From Hymenochaete sp. R1 (taxonomy: Eukaryota > Basidiomycota > Agaricomycetes > Hymenochaetales > Hymenochaetaceae): a stretch of DNA of 64,000 nucleotides. Below are positions 43,108-53,660 of this stretch, in pieces (within the stretch, counting starts at the first letter, position 1; each line of letters begins with the position of its first letter). Made by a program: the position numbers and the translations under genes. The stretch lies in the NCBI GenBank assembly GCA_019400425.1, contig JAFREE010000116.1, forward strand, positions 1 to 64,000, in the 5' to 3' direction. Below the pieces are notes generated by a model. The model was not told the DNA's origin, ran no database searches, and worked only from the letters and a program-made list of their open reading frames with translations.

Positions 43108-46100
43108 TTATCCTTCTACGATATCCTCTTTCGGTCGCTTCTTCTTACCTGCCCCATCACCTTTCTTCTTCTTCTTCGACCTCGTTACTCTAATCAGTTC
43201 CGGATTGCTCGATCTTGCTGCATCATCGTTGACTTCATACAAGGGGAATGGTGATGATGCCGCTGCCGGGGTTACAGAACGAAGAGGAGTTGAGGAGGCA
43301 GACGCTTCCCTAACGCTCGGAGATACAGAACGTGCTACTTTCGTTGCATCAGGGGGCATCTCACCACCTCGATCGATTGTGAAAGAGACGTGAGGTACAG
43401 GAGAAGGACGAAATAGACTGGGCATTGTTGGTTTTCCTTTTCGCGAATCATCTATTAGAAAAGATCGAACAAATCATTGGACGTAAGCTTCTGAGATCTG
43501 AGACAAAATAGACATTGTCGACATACTCGAGTTCAATGGAGGCAAGTCATCTAGTTTAACCACTGGTATTGATTCGATATCAATACTCTCACGTTTCGCT
43601 TCTTTCTCCATGATGTAGTAAGGATCGTCTTTATGCATTTCCATACGACGTGCTTTGGCCTGCGACGAAATTAATCAAACTCAACTAAAGACATAGCAAG
43701 GCATAGAGCTTACTGCAACCTGGGCCTCCGCTGAGGCGATCTCCTCTTCCGTCATCTCTCCTGTCTTTTCCTTCCTAGTCTTCCTTGATCTACTTGAGCC
43801 ATCTGCTTTGTCCTTTTCTTTCCTTTTTCCTTTCTTATCCTTCTTTTTACTCTTACTGACGGAGTTGGTTTCAGCAGGTTTGGCCTCGGGTACGATCCAA
43901 GCGTCAAGGTCAAGGCTTTCTGGTAATGGTATGCTGGATTGCGCCTCCAGAGCCACGGGATTTAGCTCGTACACGGAGAATAACGGTTCTAGAAGGTAAA
44001 GGCTTTTGGGGTAGCTCGGCTCGGATTCGTCGTCAGGGTTATATGCCGGATCTTCTTCATCGGCAAATCCATTGACGATTTCTGACTTGACTCTCGGGTG
44101 GTATGAAGAAAGGTCTGCCTGGATAAAGCTAAAGAGCTGTAGAAACTCTGCCGCCTTTTAGGTATATTTAGAAGAGAGATGCGTTGAAGTAAGCAGAACG
44201 CACTCTTTCCTGGACCTCAAAATTCGCATGACTCGAAAATACACGAAGAGCCGAGATTGTTGAAGAGACTTTGTCTTTAAGTTCAGTCAAATCGTCGTCT
44301 TCCCACCTTGCGGCGAGATCGGCAGCCCATCCACCGAAAATCTTAACAGCGCTTTGGATACAGACTACAACGATGTCGGCTGGGAGCGTTGATTTTTTTT
44401 CTGACAGCAAAATTGAAATGATCTTTTGGGTATCGGAGACCTCGCTGTGTTTAATGTAAGTCGGTCAGCTTCCTTTTCCCCCATATTGTTGTTGATGAAT
44501 TACCTTCCGTATTCACCACAAATCCAAGCTGCAGCCCATAATACTTCACTACAACTTGGATCGCCGTCCGCCGACGTGCTATCTACATCATCCAGGAAGG
44601 ACTCGTCCTGAAGCACCTTTATACTGATTTGAACAGCGTACCGCCGGATTTGTCGCACTCGTACGGCGATATCCAATAAATGTTCCCGAATGATGGCCCC
44701 GACGGACGCGCGAGCTACATATGCCACATCGACGAGCACTGAGACATACCACTGGAAGTCGGTAACATTTGCGTACATGTCGGCCGAGCACAACGACAGT
44801 ATTCGACGAGCAAGAGTTTCGCGATAAGCTGGCGAAGATACTGCGGGTGAAGATGATGTCGATGCCGGGCCTGCCGATGCAGTTATTGATGATAAAGTCT
44901 CAGATGCTGAACCGGAGATGACAGAAGGGCTCGGGTCAACAAGCAATGTTAACAGTTGTTGTACAATTGATTGTAGGTTGTTTTGATTAACCTGATGAGT
45001 GGTTTTAGAAATAAGGATATTTTGCGATCAATTTGAGGCTTACCATGGCAGATAGCAGATCCAGTGCTCTCAGTCGTATACTAAGGTCGGGATCGTTTAT
45101 ACTTGAAACGATTTGCGACTCGTATTCAGCAACAAGATGCGGGTGAGATGGGACGATTTTCGTCAATGCAAGTATGGCGATATACTTCACTGGGAGAGAT
45201 CAGCTAGGGAATGTCGAAGCCAATGCAAACGCTCACAGTTTTGATCCGAATCCTCTAGAAAAGCTGCCAGCTTTGTCACACATGTCTTCGCCAATGAGTG
45301 ACCGGATATACCAGTCAGCATGCCTCCAGTAATGCAGGTGTGAACACATTCGTAGAGAAGGGAAATGGCTGGTGTTGTGGAAATGAGCTCGGTGATAGGA
45401 GGTTGCAGCTTCTTAATTAACCTCGGTTCGTACGGCATGAGAAGTCCGAACTTAAGCACAGATTAACTGGCATGTATAATTCTGGACTAGGAATGCACCT
45501 ACCAGCTTGATTATCTTGATGAGCATCCAGTTATTGTGTGATGTCGTTAGGATATGGAAGAGTGGTGGTGCGAAGGGAAGATACGTTTGCGGTTCTTGCT
45601 TCGCAAGCTCACAAAGTATATTGACGGTTGCACAAACAACGCCTACCCCCATATATTCAGCAAGGACCATTGGTTAACAAAGTCTGGGGAACACACCAGT
45701 ATCTGGATCCTCTAATCTTTCCTTCAAGCGTTCCATCCCAGACACAAGGGCCTCTGGGTATTGCAAGCATACTCGGTAGAGAGATAGAACAGCTCGCTTC
45801 CGAACGTAAGGTCGGGAATGGGTTAAAAGAGATATCAAATCGCGTGAGAGATCGCGTCCCAGGTCGGGAGTGACGATATGCGAGAGGCCATTGAGTGAAA
45901 CCGCGACGTTGAGAGGATCCGCCGACGTCAAATCCTTCGAATATTCGTCAGCTTGTGTAATTGAAGATAGAAAATAATTACGCACTTTACCTTTTTAAGG
46001 AGGTTAGTAGTGAGCATAAGAACGTCTGTCTCCTGTTCAAACGACTGCGTCGCAGCAAGGTAGCCCATACTCTTCAGGTGAATTCGTGGGGAGGACATGA

Positions 46101-46371
46101 CCTCGACAACATGAAAAGAAGCCCAACCCATATTGTACCCAAGCATTTCTAGCTAATGAACGGCCATTTGTTACAGTCAGGAAAAGGTCCCACAAAACCA
46201 GTGAACTTGGCATACATAAGTGAGTTTGAGAACCGCAGCTGCCTTCAGTTCCATGTCATCATTGCGAACTTCCTTTCGAATCTCGTCGATTGCTCCTGCA
46301 ATAAACCGCGACTCGTCGTTTTTGTGCGCCCTCAAACCTCGTATGAGATCTTGCAGAGTCCGTTCCCACAT
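43108..46371 (-). CDS. APL5: AP-3 complex subunit delta (APL5), 900 aa
   Basis: Eleven minus-strand exons: 46371-46216, 46152-45991, 45934-45697, 45642-45503, 45450-45237, 45189-45044, 44991-44504, 44444-44204, 44154-43714, 43659-43527 and 43451-43108 (TAA). All phases agree. The adaptin trunk starts MWERTLQDLIRGLRAHKNDE and runs through classic helical repeats: LEMLGYNMGWASFHVVEVM, YVRKRAVLSLYRVC, LKYIAILALTKIVPSHP and VLWAAAWICGEYG. Past residue 620 comes a charged hinge, with the Lys-rich stretch SKKKDKKGKRKEKDK and EEEIASAEAQVAAKARR, which is typical of delta adaptins. The complex sorts cargo from Golgi or endosomes to vacuole or lysosome. The C terminus is Lys-rich and disordered (VTRSKKKKKGDGAGKKKRP) and lacks a recognisable ear domain, common in fungi. 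Confidence 0.92.
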
Positions 46372-46912
46372 CGCGGTCCGCTTCAAGTCTCGTTGCAGGC
46401 AGCTGGAATTTGGTGCCGGGTTACACGAGTTTCAATGATTCCAGTGGATGGCTAGCAATAATTCAAGATTGTGAAGGACCTTTTCGAATAGATCGAGGCA
46501 CTGTTATGTTCTCATTGCTGCGGGAGGTTGACTGAAGGGTACGAACGGAGGTAACAAAGTCATCATCCGTATCCGCAATGCGGCATAAGCAGCTGTGTGC
46601 AGCGCCGATCACCGCGTCACCGTTCACGAATTCGAACCCGAACCCAAACTCGCAGTTGATCGTTGAGTCAATGAATCCGTCAAAGGCTGCTTACAAGGCA
46701 GCGCCCAGAAAATAGGAACGAGAACCATCAAGATAAAGTAATATACATCAATGTTCATATACAAGTGCCATCTATTCTATAACTGAAAAAAAATCGATTT
46801 CTCGTGGCGATCTTGAAGTTTCTCTTGGATGCGGACGGCGCCAAAGATGAATGATTGCCCACCTACCCAGGACAATAAGCGCAAAAGTAAAGCAATGCAC
46901 ATTGCAAGGCGT

Positions 46913-47260
46913 TCAGTAGATACACGCAGGTTGATTCCCATTCGGCGTGCGCTGAGAGTCGACATAGTGAATGACCAGACAAGTCAATGAATTACGAATC
47001 GGAATTAACTCACATACTTGATCATAATAATTGCATCTCCCGTCCAAACGTGTGGCATTTGCTAGGGGATAACGCGCACGAGCTTTAGAAAAAATCATCT
47101 CGACTCCTTCGTAAATCCTGGGGTTGCTCGACTCTTCGAGAACATCTTGAATATGAGTGCCCCCAGAGATGAGATTTATCGGGCTGCGTCTGTCTCTTCC
47201 TCTCCTTCTCCAACTCTTCTGATGGAGAAACATTGTGCGGGAGATATCTAACGTATCCAT
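46913..47260 (-). CDS. possible small orphan protein, 93 aa
   Basis: Exons 47260-47018 and 46951-46913 on the minus strand are joined by a well-formed intron (GTATGT donor, TTGAC branch-like site, CTCAG acceptor). The product is basic at the N terminus (HQKSWRRRGRDRRSP), continues with INLISGGTHIQDVLEESS and ends shortly after the junction. No known family. The intron quality is the main support; the coding composition is unremarkable, so this may be a chance frame. Confidence 0.3.
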   Translation of the reverse strand: MDTLDISRTMFLHQKSWRRRGRDRRSPINLISGGTHIQDVLEESSNPRIYEGVEMIFSKARARYPLANATRLDGRCNYYDQVCELIPIRNSLTCLVIHYVDSQRTPNGNQPACIY

Positions 47261-48161
47261 ATGTAATGTGGGTTAGGCATCGGCCGGCAAAACTGTAAGC
47301 CGTTATACCAATACCGCCCGTGATAGTCAGTCTTGAGATGTGAGGGAAGTAACGAATTTCGCTATTTGTTTCTTTTGTGTTGATGAGGTAAAGATGGACA
47401 TGATTTGGAAATCTTCATTGCACCAAGTTTTTGAGAAAACGGTGTATGAGCGCAGTATTTGTCTCCCTAAAGATAACTGGACTGCATTCGAAAACTGTTG
47501 GGGCTCCAACAACCTACTCCATAGAGCGGATACCGGAAAAGTTGCATCAAAAGCCTCTAGCTTTAGAGAATTCCATCGTCCCTTCACATCGAAGAGCGAT
47601 GTTTACGAAGTCCAATCGTAGCCTTGTCCAGCGCTCTGTACGGTCAAATACTTGATATGTAGCCTACTTCTTCCCGTCTGATCGCTGAAGTACTGAACTC
47701 GAGTTTCAAGTTTGTTTATCCCCGACCGAAAGCTCCAAGAGTTCCAAAACGATGGTACTGAAGAGGCAACAGAACGGAAAGTTTTGTTAGTACTTGCCTA
47801 ATTACTGTTCGTCACATCTATAATTGAAAGAGTCCTCTCGGCGTAAAAGTCCAACATTTGTATAAGGATCTCATCGTGTAAATCGTTCGGGCTAAAGAGG
47901 CGGGAAGCAGCGCACACGAAGCACTCTATACTCTTGAGATGTTCTTCAATGAATTTTATTCATGTTGTGGACCACACCTGAGAACACCTACGTTGCCTTT
48001 AAGAGGCCTTTGACTGGAGGCAACTACCAGTGTATCTTGTCAGTAAACGTCGTGATGATACGAATGTTGGGGAAACCCACCTTTCAGTGTTGGAACGAGC
48101 TCACATATGGAATATGAGCATGCTTACATCTTGGTGCTCAAGGGATCATTTGCGCATCGCA

Positions 48162-48329
48162 TCAAGTAGATAGTCCGGGACGTATGAGGAGTGCTTCTTT
48201 ATTGACGGTGCTAGTGAGAGCCTGTTGCGGTGCTGCGCGTTTCCTCTTGACGTCGAGGTCGTTATGCTTTTTTAGGTAATCCATTCTCACGTTCGGCTCG
48301 GGCTGTTTCGCGCATGCTTTTCTTTTCAT
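48162..48329 (-). CDS. possible 55-aa Lys/Arg-rich protein
   Basis: A short frame starts at the ATG at 48329 (MKRKACAKQPEPNVR) and ends with TGA at 48162-48164. It is charged, with a basic YLKKHNDLDVKRKRAAP stretch. It lies head to head with the NR2C2AP-like gene, 63 bp apart. No family recognised and no other support. Confidence 0.25.
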   Translation of the reverse strand: MKRKACAKQPEPNVRMDYLKKHNDLDVKRKRAAPQQALTSTVNKEALLIRPGLST

Positions 48330-48392
48330 TTGCAGCTTCAGCTCGAAATCCTATCCGACAAAATTCGAAGGCGCTTACTGGGGTTATTCGAG

Positions 48393-48979
48393 ATGTCTGA
48401 ACTTTTACTCAACAGCTCGACAAAGATCAAGTAAGCTACTATTCAAAGCTAATAGAATATGAGTGTTAAAGCCATATTCGTCTGTTCTAGAGTAAGCTCG
48501 ATTCTCGACAAGACAGTTGGCAAAAAGCATCTTGTTGATGGGGATATGGGAACCTGCTGGACATCTCAGCAAGTGAATAAATTTATGTTATACTGAGAAA
48601 TTCTATGGGCTGATTTTTGGACTAGAAACTGCCTCAGTACATTGCTATCACTTTTGACTCTCCCGTTCAAGCGAAGATCCTGCAAATCACCTTTCAAGGT
48701 GGGTTTGCAGGCACGAACTGCACTGTCGAGGTCCAATCTTTTCAGGAATGCGCTCCGGAGTCAACGGAGACGAAAACTTTGACTTCAATCTACCCCGAGG
48801 ATGTCAATCGTAAACAAAGCTTCGTTTTGCCAGACGCTGGGGCCATCCGACAAATGCGTCTTATTTTCAATGAAAGCTCAGATTTATTCGGACGCATCAC
48901 AATTTACGATCTCCAGATTGAAGGGGCTGCTTTGGACCCAGAACGACCTAAAAATATGGAAGAGGAATTGCATTGTTAG
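48393..48979 (+). CDS. NR2C2AP (TRA16)-like galactose-binding-fold protein, 157 aa
   Basis: Exons are 48393-48430, 48491-48572 and 48626-48979 (TAG). The spliced protein is MSELLLNSSTKIK, then VSSILDKTVGKKHLVDGD, TCWTSQQ, a central LQITFQGGFAG, IYPEDVNRKQSF and SSDLFGRITIYDLQI. These follow the human nuclear receptor 2C2-associated protein point by point (VSSVL..., ETCW, LQIQFQGGF, FYPEDN, DFFGRVVIY). The length is also the same. The family has a discoidin/F5-8C-like beta sandwich and was described as a nuclear repressor partner in mammals; its role in fungi is unknown. The stop lies 10 bp from the stop of the next, convergent gene. Confidence 0.85.
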
Positions 48980-48989
48980 GAAAAGTACA

Positions 48990-50174
48990 TCAATCTCGCT
49001 CTCTGCCTGAGATGCTGGGCATTCGTATGGGCGGCAAGGGTAAATTCGGATTGAATCGTAGCTCAGGCTTGCGTATCGATTTCTTCCGTTCTCGTCCCTT
49101 CCTCCAATTCTCCAGCCATTCTCCGTCGGCATTCTCTACGTTAACATTCCTCGAGTCGTCGATGTTGATCGTATCCCATTGATCATCTTCCTCGTAATGC
49201 GATCCGGTCGTCGCAGTCGCGGCCTCAAGATCGCGGTCAAAGCTGGAAGTAGGCGTCGGTTCTTGGATCAATATATGTTCTCGACTTTCAGCCGATGGTG
49301 CAGCAGGTAGCTGATCGGTCTTCTTCTCTGACGCGAAGAAACTCGTGTACGCGCCGTACTCGCGTTTACCTCGCTGTCCTTTAAATGTGAGACCCCTAAT
49401 CGCACCGCCTCGAACGTATGCCAGCACGACAAGGACGATCACGATTGCAACGAGCGCCGTCCCGCTCACAGCGCCAGCAATGATAGAGGCTCTGTTATTT
49501 GTAGAAGCCGCTGCTCCATCCATGTTGCCAGTTTGGGAGATCGTCGAACTGCTGTGCGCAACATCGCTCAAAGTCGTGGAGACGGTGTCGCTGCTTGTCG
49601 TATTTGACGCTTGGCTAATAGTCGTGGGAGATGACGCTGCACCTGGACTCGTGGGGGTATCTTGTCTCAATGTCAGTATTGGCGTCACAGTCTGGCCACT
49701 CGATATCGTTTCCTCGGTTGTCGCCGTAATCCATGTATTGCGATGGTGGGATGTAGTAGACGTGGACGAGCATGAGCTCGAACTTCCGGTTTGTTCGGGC
49801 CTGACGCTCGCTGTGAATTGGATCGGCGCCGTTGGGCTGGGTTTTGCAATACTTGGACTGGAGGATTTTGCCGGTGGCGTAGCTTGCGTTGAAGTCGCTG
49901 TCTGCCAGAACGAAGACGAAGCCCAGAATACATCTGTCTCGGGTGGTGGCTGGTACACCGATTGGATTGTACCCGATGACCACCACTCGGATGAGCTCGA
50001 CCCGGATGTATACGCCCAGCTGCTTTCCCCAGAGTGCCAACCTTCCGATCTCGAAATACTACCTACGATGGACTCCACCGCCATGACTTGCTGTACGCCT
50101 CTATTCCGCCCATTCTCCACATCTACATCTTCCCTTGACTCCTTGACGTGCCACGGCCGTGAATCCAAAAACAT
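48990..50174 (-). CDS. single-pass membrane protein with Ser/Thr-rich ectodomain (wall-sensor-like)
   Basis: The minus-strand frame ends with TGA at 48990-48992 and stays open back to about 50230. I chose the ATG at 50174 (MFLDSRPWHVKES) as the first in-frame ATG, but it gives no signal peptide, so an upstream exon is likely. The ectodomain (about residues 40-250) is very rich in Ser, Thr and Trp-Ser motifs (SSSSEWWSSG). One transmembrane helix (IIAGAVSGTALVAIVIVLVV) is followed by a 140-residue cytoplasmic tail with acidic and basic patches (YEEDDQWDTINIDD, GRERKKSIRKP). The layout resembles Mid2/Wsc-like stress sensors, but there is no WSC cysteine domain. The assignment is by architecture only. 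Confidence 0.6.
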   Translation of the reverse strand: MFLDSRPWHVKESREDVDVENGRNRGVQQVMAVESIVGSISRSEGWHSGESSWAYTSGSSSSEWWSSGTIQSVYQPPPETDVFWASSSFWQTATSTQATPPAKSSSPSIAKPSPTAPIQFTASVRPEQTGSSSSCSSTSTTSHHRNTWITATTEETISSGQTVTPILTLRQDTPTSPGAASSPTTISQASNTTSSDTVSTTLSDVAHSSSTISQTGNMDGAAASTNNRASIIAGAVSGTALVAIVIVLVVLAYVRGGAIRGLTFKGQRGKREYGAYTSFFASEKKTDQLPAAPSAESREHILIQEPTPTSSFDRDLEAATATTGSHYEEDDQWDTINIDDSRNVNVENADGEWLENWRKGRERKKSIRKPELRFNPNLPLPPIRMPSISGRERD

Positions 50175-50225
50175 GGAACCCGCGCGAATCGATGTAACAG
50201 CTAAAAATATGCGAGTCCAGCTCAA

Positions 50226-52080
50226 ACGTTTCGATATATGGAACCGGTCCGGATGAAAATGAAGGCGAAGAGACCGAGCTCAGCGGAGTGGGTGGGTGAC
50301 CTCGAATTAGCGACCAGCGCACAAAAAGAGAAAAAATAAACGAAACAGCTGGAAAACGGGTGTCACGGTGAAGAGAATAGAAGGGTGGGTACGGGCCCCC
50401 GCCTGAAGCGGTCCGCACTAATTGACTCCCCGCAGTAACTGAGTGAGGCTGGCACCCCTTCAAACGTTGAACACACGTTCCCTGCGGCGCATACATCCGC
50501 GTCCGCCCCAGGCCCTTCGCATCCGGTCGTTCCATACCCATCCACCCGGTCTCATTCCGAATTCGTATCAATCAGAGACAAACTTGGACCGTCGTAGACC
50601 CAACCAAAGACTCGGACTCAGAGGCGTTTCAGACGATGCTGGATTAATGGTAAAGAGGCTTAGAATAGTAGAGATGTTGGAGGCGCTTGCACGCTGCAGT
50701 GTCGTGTCAGTAAATTGGGTATTGATGCAAGCATGGTATACGAGATGGATCGTCAAATTTCTCTATACGCGCACCCATTCCCATTCTTGTGGCCAGTACT
50801 GGACATTGTTTTACACGCACCCATTCTTGTGCACGGTACTGGATAGGCATTATTTGATGAAACGAGAATCTGGTCTGGTCCAAGACCTCAGCAGCCTTCC
50901 ATGCCTAGAGGAAGACAGCGAAGAATCAGTGTCTAGTAAACAACCCGAAACTACCCGCAAATGTATCACTTTCATCTCATCATCTCATTTGTTTCCCAAA
51001 TAATTTGATTAATCCGCTTTCGCCTTGCACGTCCCTCCCCCTCCCCTCCATCTCAATTACTCGGTCCACCATACGAGTCTCAGTGATATATATGGAGAAT
51101 AAACGATAGTATTGCAGCTCACAAATATTCACCAAGGCAAACATGTCATTCAGCAAATAAACGGAAGAGGCGTGAGGACGAAGCACGCGAAACAAACTCA
51201 AGGATTGATCGACGAAAACGGTTAGATGACAAAACTCCAAAAACTTCAATTTACAAATTTTACAGGGTGCATTTGTGCGGGAGTTGTAGCGATACATACA
51301 GACGGACGGACATAGTGGACATACAGCTAAGAGCATCGTACACATACACGCCTAATACACACAATTGAGATAAAACGAGAGAGAAAGGAAAAGACAAAGT
51401 CCCTGATCCTAACATTGATCTATTCTTATTCCGTGTGCCAGTGCACAACGGATACCAACCAATACATGAAATAAGTAGTCGGTTACATCAGCGCTAGGAA
51501 TCGGGGAGAGATGGGAATGCGATGACAAGAACGGATAAGAGAACAACAGGAAAAAGAAATGATACAGTGGATTTCAATTATTTGGCCACGATCGTATATT
51601 CTTGGGGGGGAAGGAAGAGCGGTGGTGCAGGTAACAGGAAAGTAAAACATCAGCGAACGATGTCTGGCACAACAAGGAAAGAAAGTGGACATGCATAGGG
51701 TGAGCAAGGACAGTGGAACGGATTGGGATTGGCAGTCCCTGGGGTATATTACACGGATCGATCTGGATCCATCCATAAGGACAGATCTAGACACGCGAAG
51801 CCATGATGGGTGCCTTCAAGAAGATAGTAAAAAGAGATGGTAGAAAGGAAAGAGTTGCCGCCTCTCAAATGTCGTAAGGCCGAAAAAAAAGAAGTGAATA
51901 ACATAGGTCAAACAAGAAGAAACGAGACGAGAAACGAGAGAGAAATGGAGCCGATCAGTGAAATTCGTTACGGTCGTGAGGAAATCGTGAATTCGTTAAC
52001 TGTGCGACGAGTCGCAATTCAGGAAGGGAGAACGGGTTTCAAGAAAATCGGGGCCCTCGCAGCCACTCCGGGCAGGTCGG
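50226..52080. other. intergenic, about 1.9 kb
   Basis: No gene supported. It includes the promoter of the membrane-protein gene on the left and probably a long 3' UTR of the zinc-finger gene on the right. Confidence 0.5.
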
Positions 52081-53660
52081 TTACATCGTCAGGATGCCGC
52101 CATCGCGCGGTGCAGAGTAATTCCTGTGGACCCGCATGTGCTGGCACAGATTATCGTGCCTGCTGAAGTCCTTGCCGCACTCTGGGAATGGACATTTATG
52201 TGCTAGAGACAGATACCAAATACAGACAACGTTAGCCGAAAGTGCAAACCCGAAAACATCGGATAGGGTGAAGATGTGCTGGATGAACACTCACGCTTCT
52301 CATTTGTGTGAATGCTGCGGACATGACGTTTGAGATGCTCCCCTCTTGCGAAACATTTCCCACATCCTGGAACACGACAGACGTATCCACGAGTACGGCG
52401 CGCCGCACCTTCTGAAGTGATGACGATAGCAGGTTGCGTAGGCACACGTCGACCACGGGACTTCTTCGTTAAATTAGGAATGGGTATCGGTGCGGGCGCT
52501 GAGGGCCGAGGTGGGCGCATCGATGATCGGGTAACCGTGCCAGTAGACGACCGGGAAGGCGTCGAAGCCAAAGACTGCCCAGACATAACTGAAGACCCGA
52601 CGATGGGCGTCGTCAAGGCAGACATACGGTCAGCCTGGGAAGGGACGACAAAAGACGACTGAAGCCTTGAACGTCCATTAATGTTGTTCCGCATTACAAA
52701 GTCGCTGTCCCCGTCGTCGGACGGTCTCTCGTCCTCGCCGCTGTCTGCATCCATCATGTCCGGCTTGAGATCGTCCTCAAGCTCCGGCTCGGCCGATCCA
52801 AAAGTATACGGGAATCGGGAATCGTGGGAATGCATTATGTTTGCACCGGCCATCCGGGATCTCAGATCCATATTTGGCGGTGAGCCGCTGACAAATCTTG
52901 GATCACAGCCACCCTGTCCGGCTGCGGCGATAGGCGATGCACCTTGGCCTCCACTGCCATGGAGCAGATTGTAAGAATGCTGATTCTGCACGTTCATGGG
53001 AATCGACGACTGCATGTTGGCCGAAGTCGCCGGCGAATAGTAAGCTGCGTTGTCGAGGAACGCAGAGTCGGGCGACGATGTATAAGCGAATGACTGAGGG
53101 TTACTTCCTGTACTTGGTGTGTCGATGTACGAGTAGGATCCTACGTCGTTCATGTGCTGATAATACTCCTGCTTCATATGGCTGCTAATGAAAGGCAGCT
53201 CGGAGTTCGACATTGCGTAAGGTGAGGCAATTGTTACACCTCCATGAGAACGTGGGATCTGGATGGGGTGTGGCTTGCGATCGTTTATCACTTGCGATCC
53301 GTTGAATGGACTCGTCATCGGCATGGAATAAGTGTACTCGAACTCTGCCATGTTGTCGAACTCAGTGTCGGTAGTGTTATCAACCGGCGATCGAGACTCT
53401 TCGCTGCTTGAGGCTGATTCTGGGCTGGGAGAAAAGTTGCCAACTGGCTGCAAGGAGAAAGCGTTTGCTTCGTATTGCTGGCGAGAAGCCTGGGCGCGGA
53501 GTATCGACGGAAACTGGACTTGGGAAGATTGCTTGGGCGAGGGAGGCGAGAGCATAAGCGGAGAGGATGGAGGACTCGCAAACGTGAAATGAGAATGCAA
53601 GTCTGGAGATTTAGGATGTTCAAAGGGGATGGAAGGAGAGAGTGAAAGCGAGTTTTCCAT
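52081..53660 (-). CDS. C2H2 zinc-finger transcription factor, MSN2/4-like, 495 aa
   Basis: Minus-strand exons are 53660-52295 and 52202-52081 (TAA). The start is at MENSLSLSPSIPF; the frame is open further upstream but poor in composition. The body is Ser/Pro/Tyr/Gln-rich, as in activation domains. Two adjacent C2H2 fingers end the protein: CRVPGCGKCFARGEHLKRH with a final His in RSIH (about residues 426-451), the linker TNEKPHK, and CPFPECGKDFSRHDNLCQH with MRVH (to about 479). The intron splits the linker between the fingers. The helix residues R-E-H-R and R-D-N-Q are those of MSN2/MSN4, which bind stress-response elements (AGGGG). The family call is good; the stress role here is inference. 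Confidence 0.88.

Larger units (their letters stand above)
46372..48392. other. intergenic between AP-3 delta and NR2C2AP-like genes
   Basis: About 2 kb, with two weak small-gene candidates (listed separately) and otherwise no supported coding signal. Confidence 0.45.

Noticed and set aside
47327..47587. 86-aa minus-strand frame MKGRWNSLKLEAF
   Set aside because: It starts at GTG, with no splice partners and no family resemblance.
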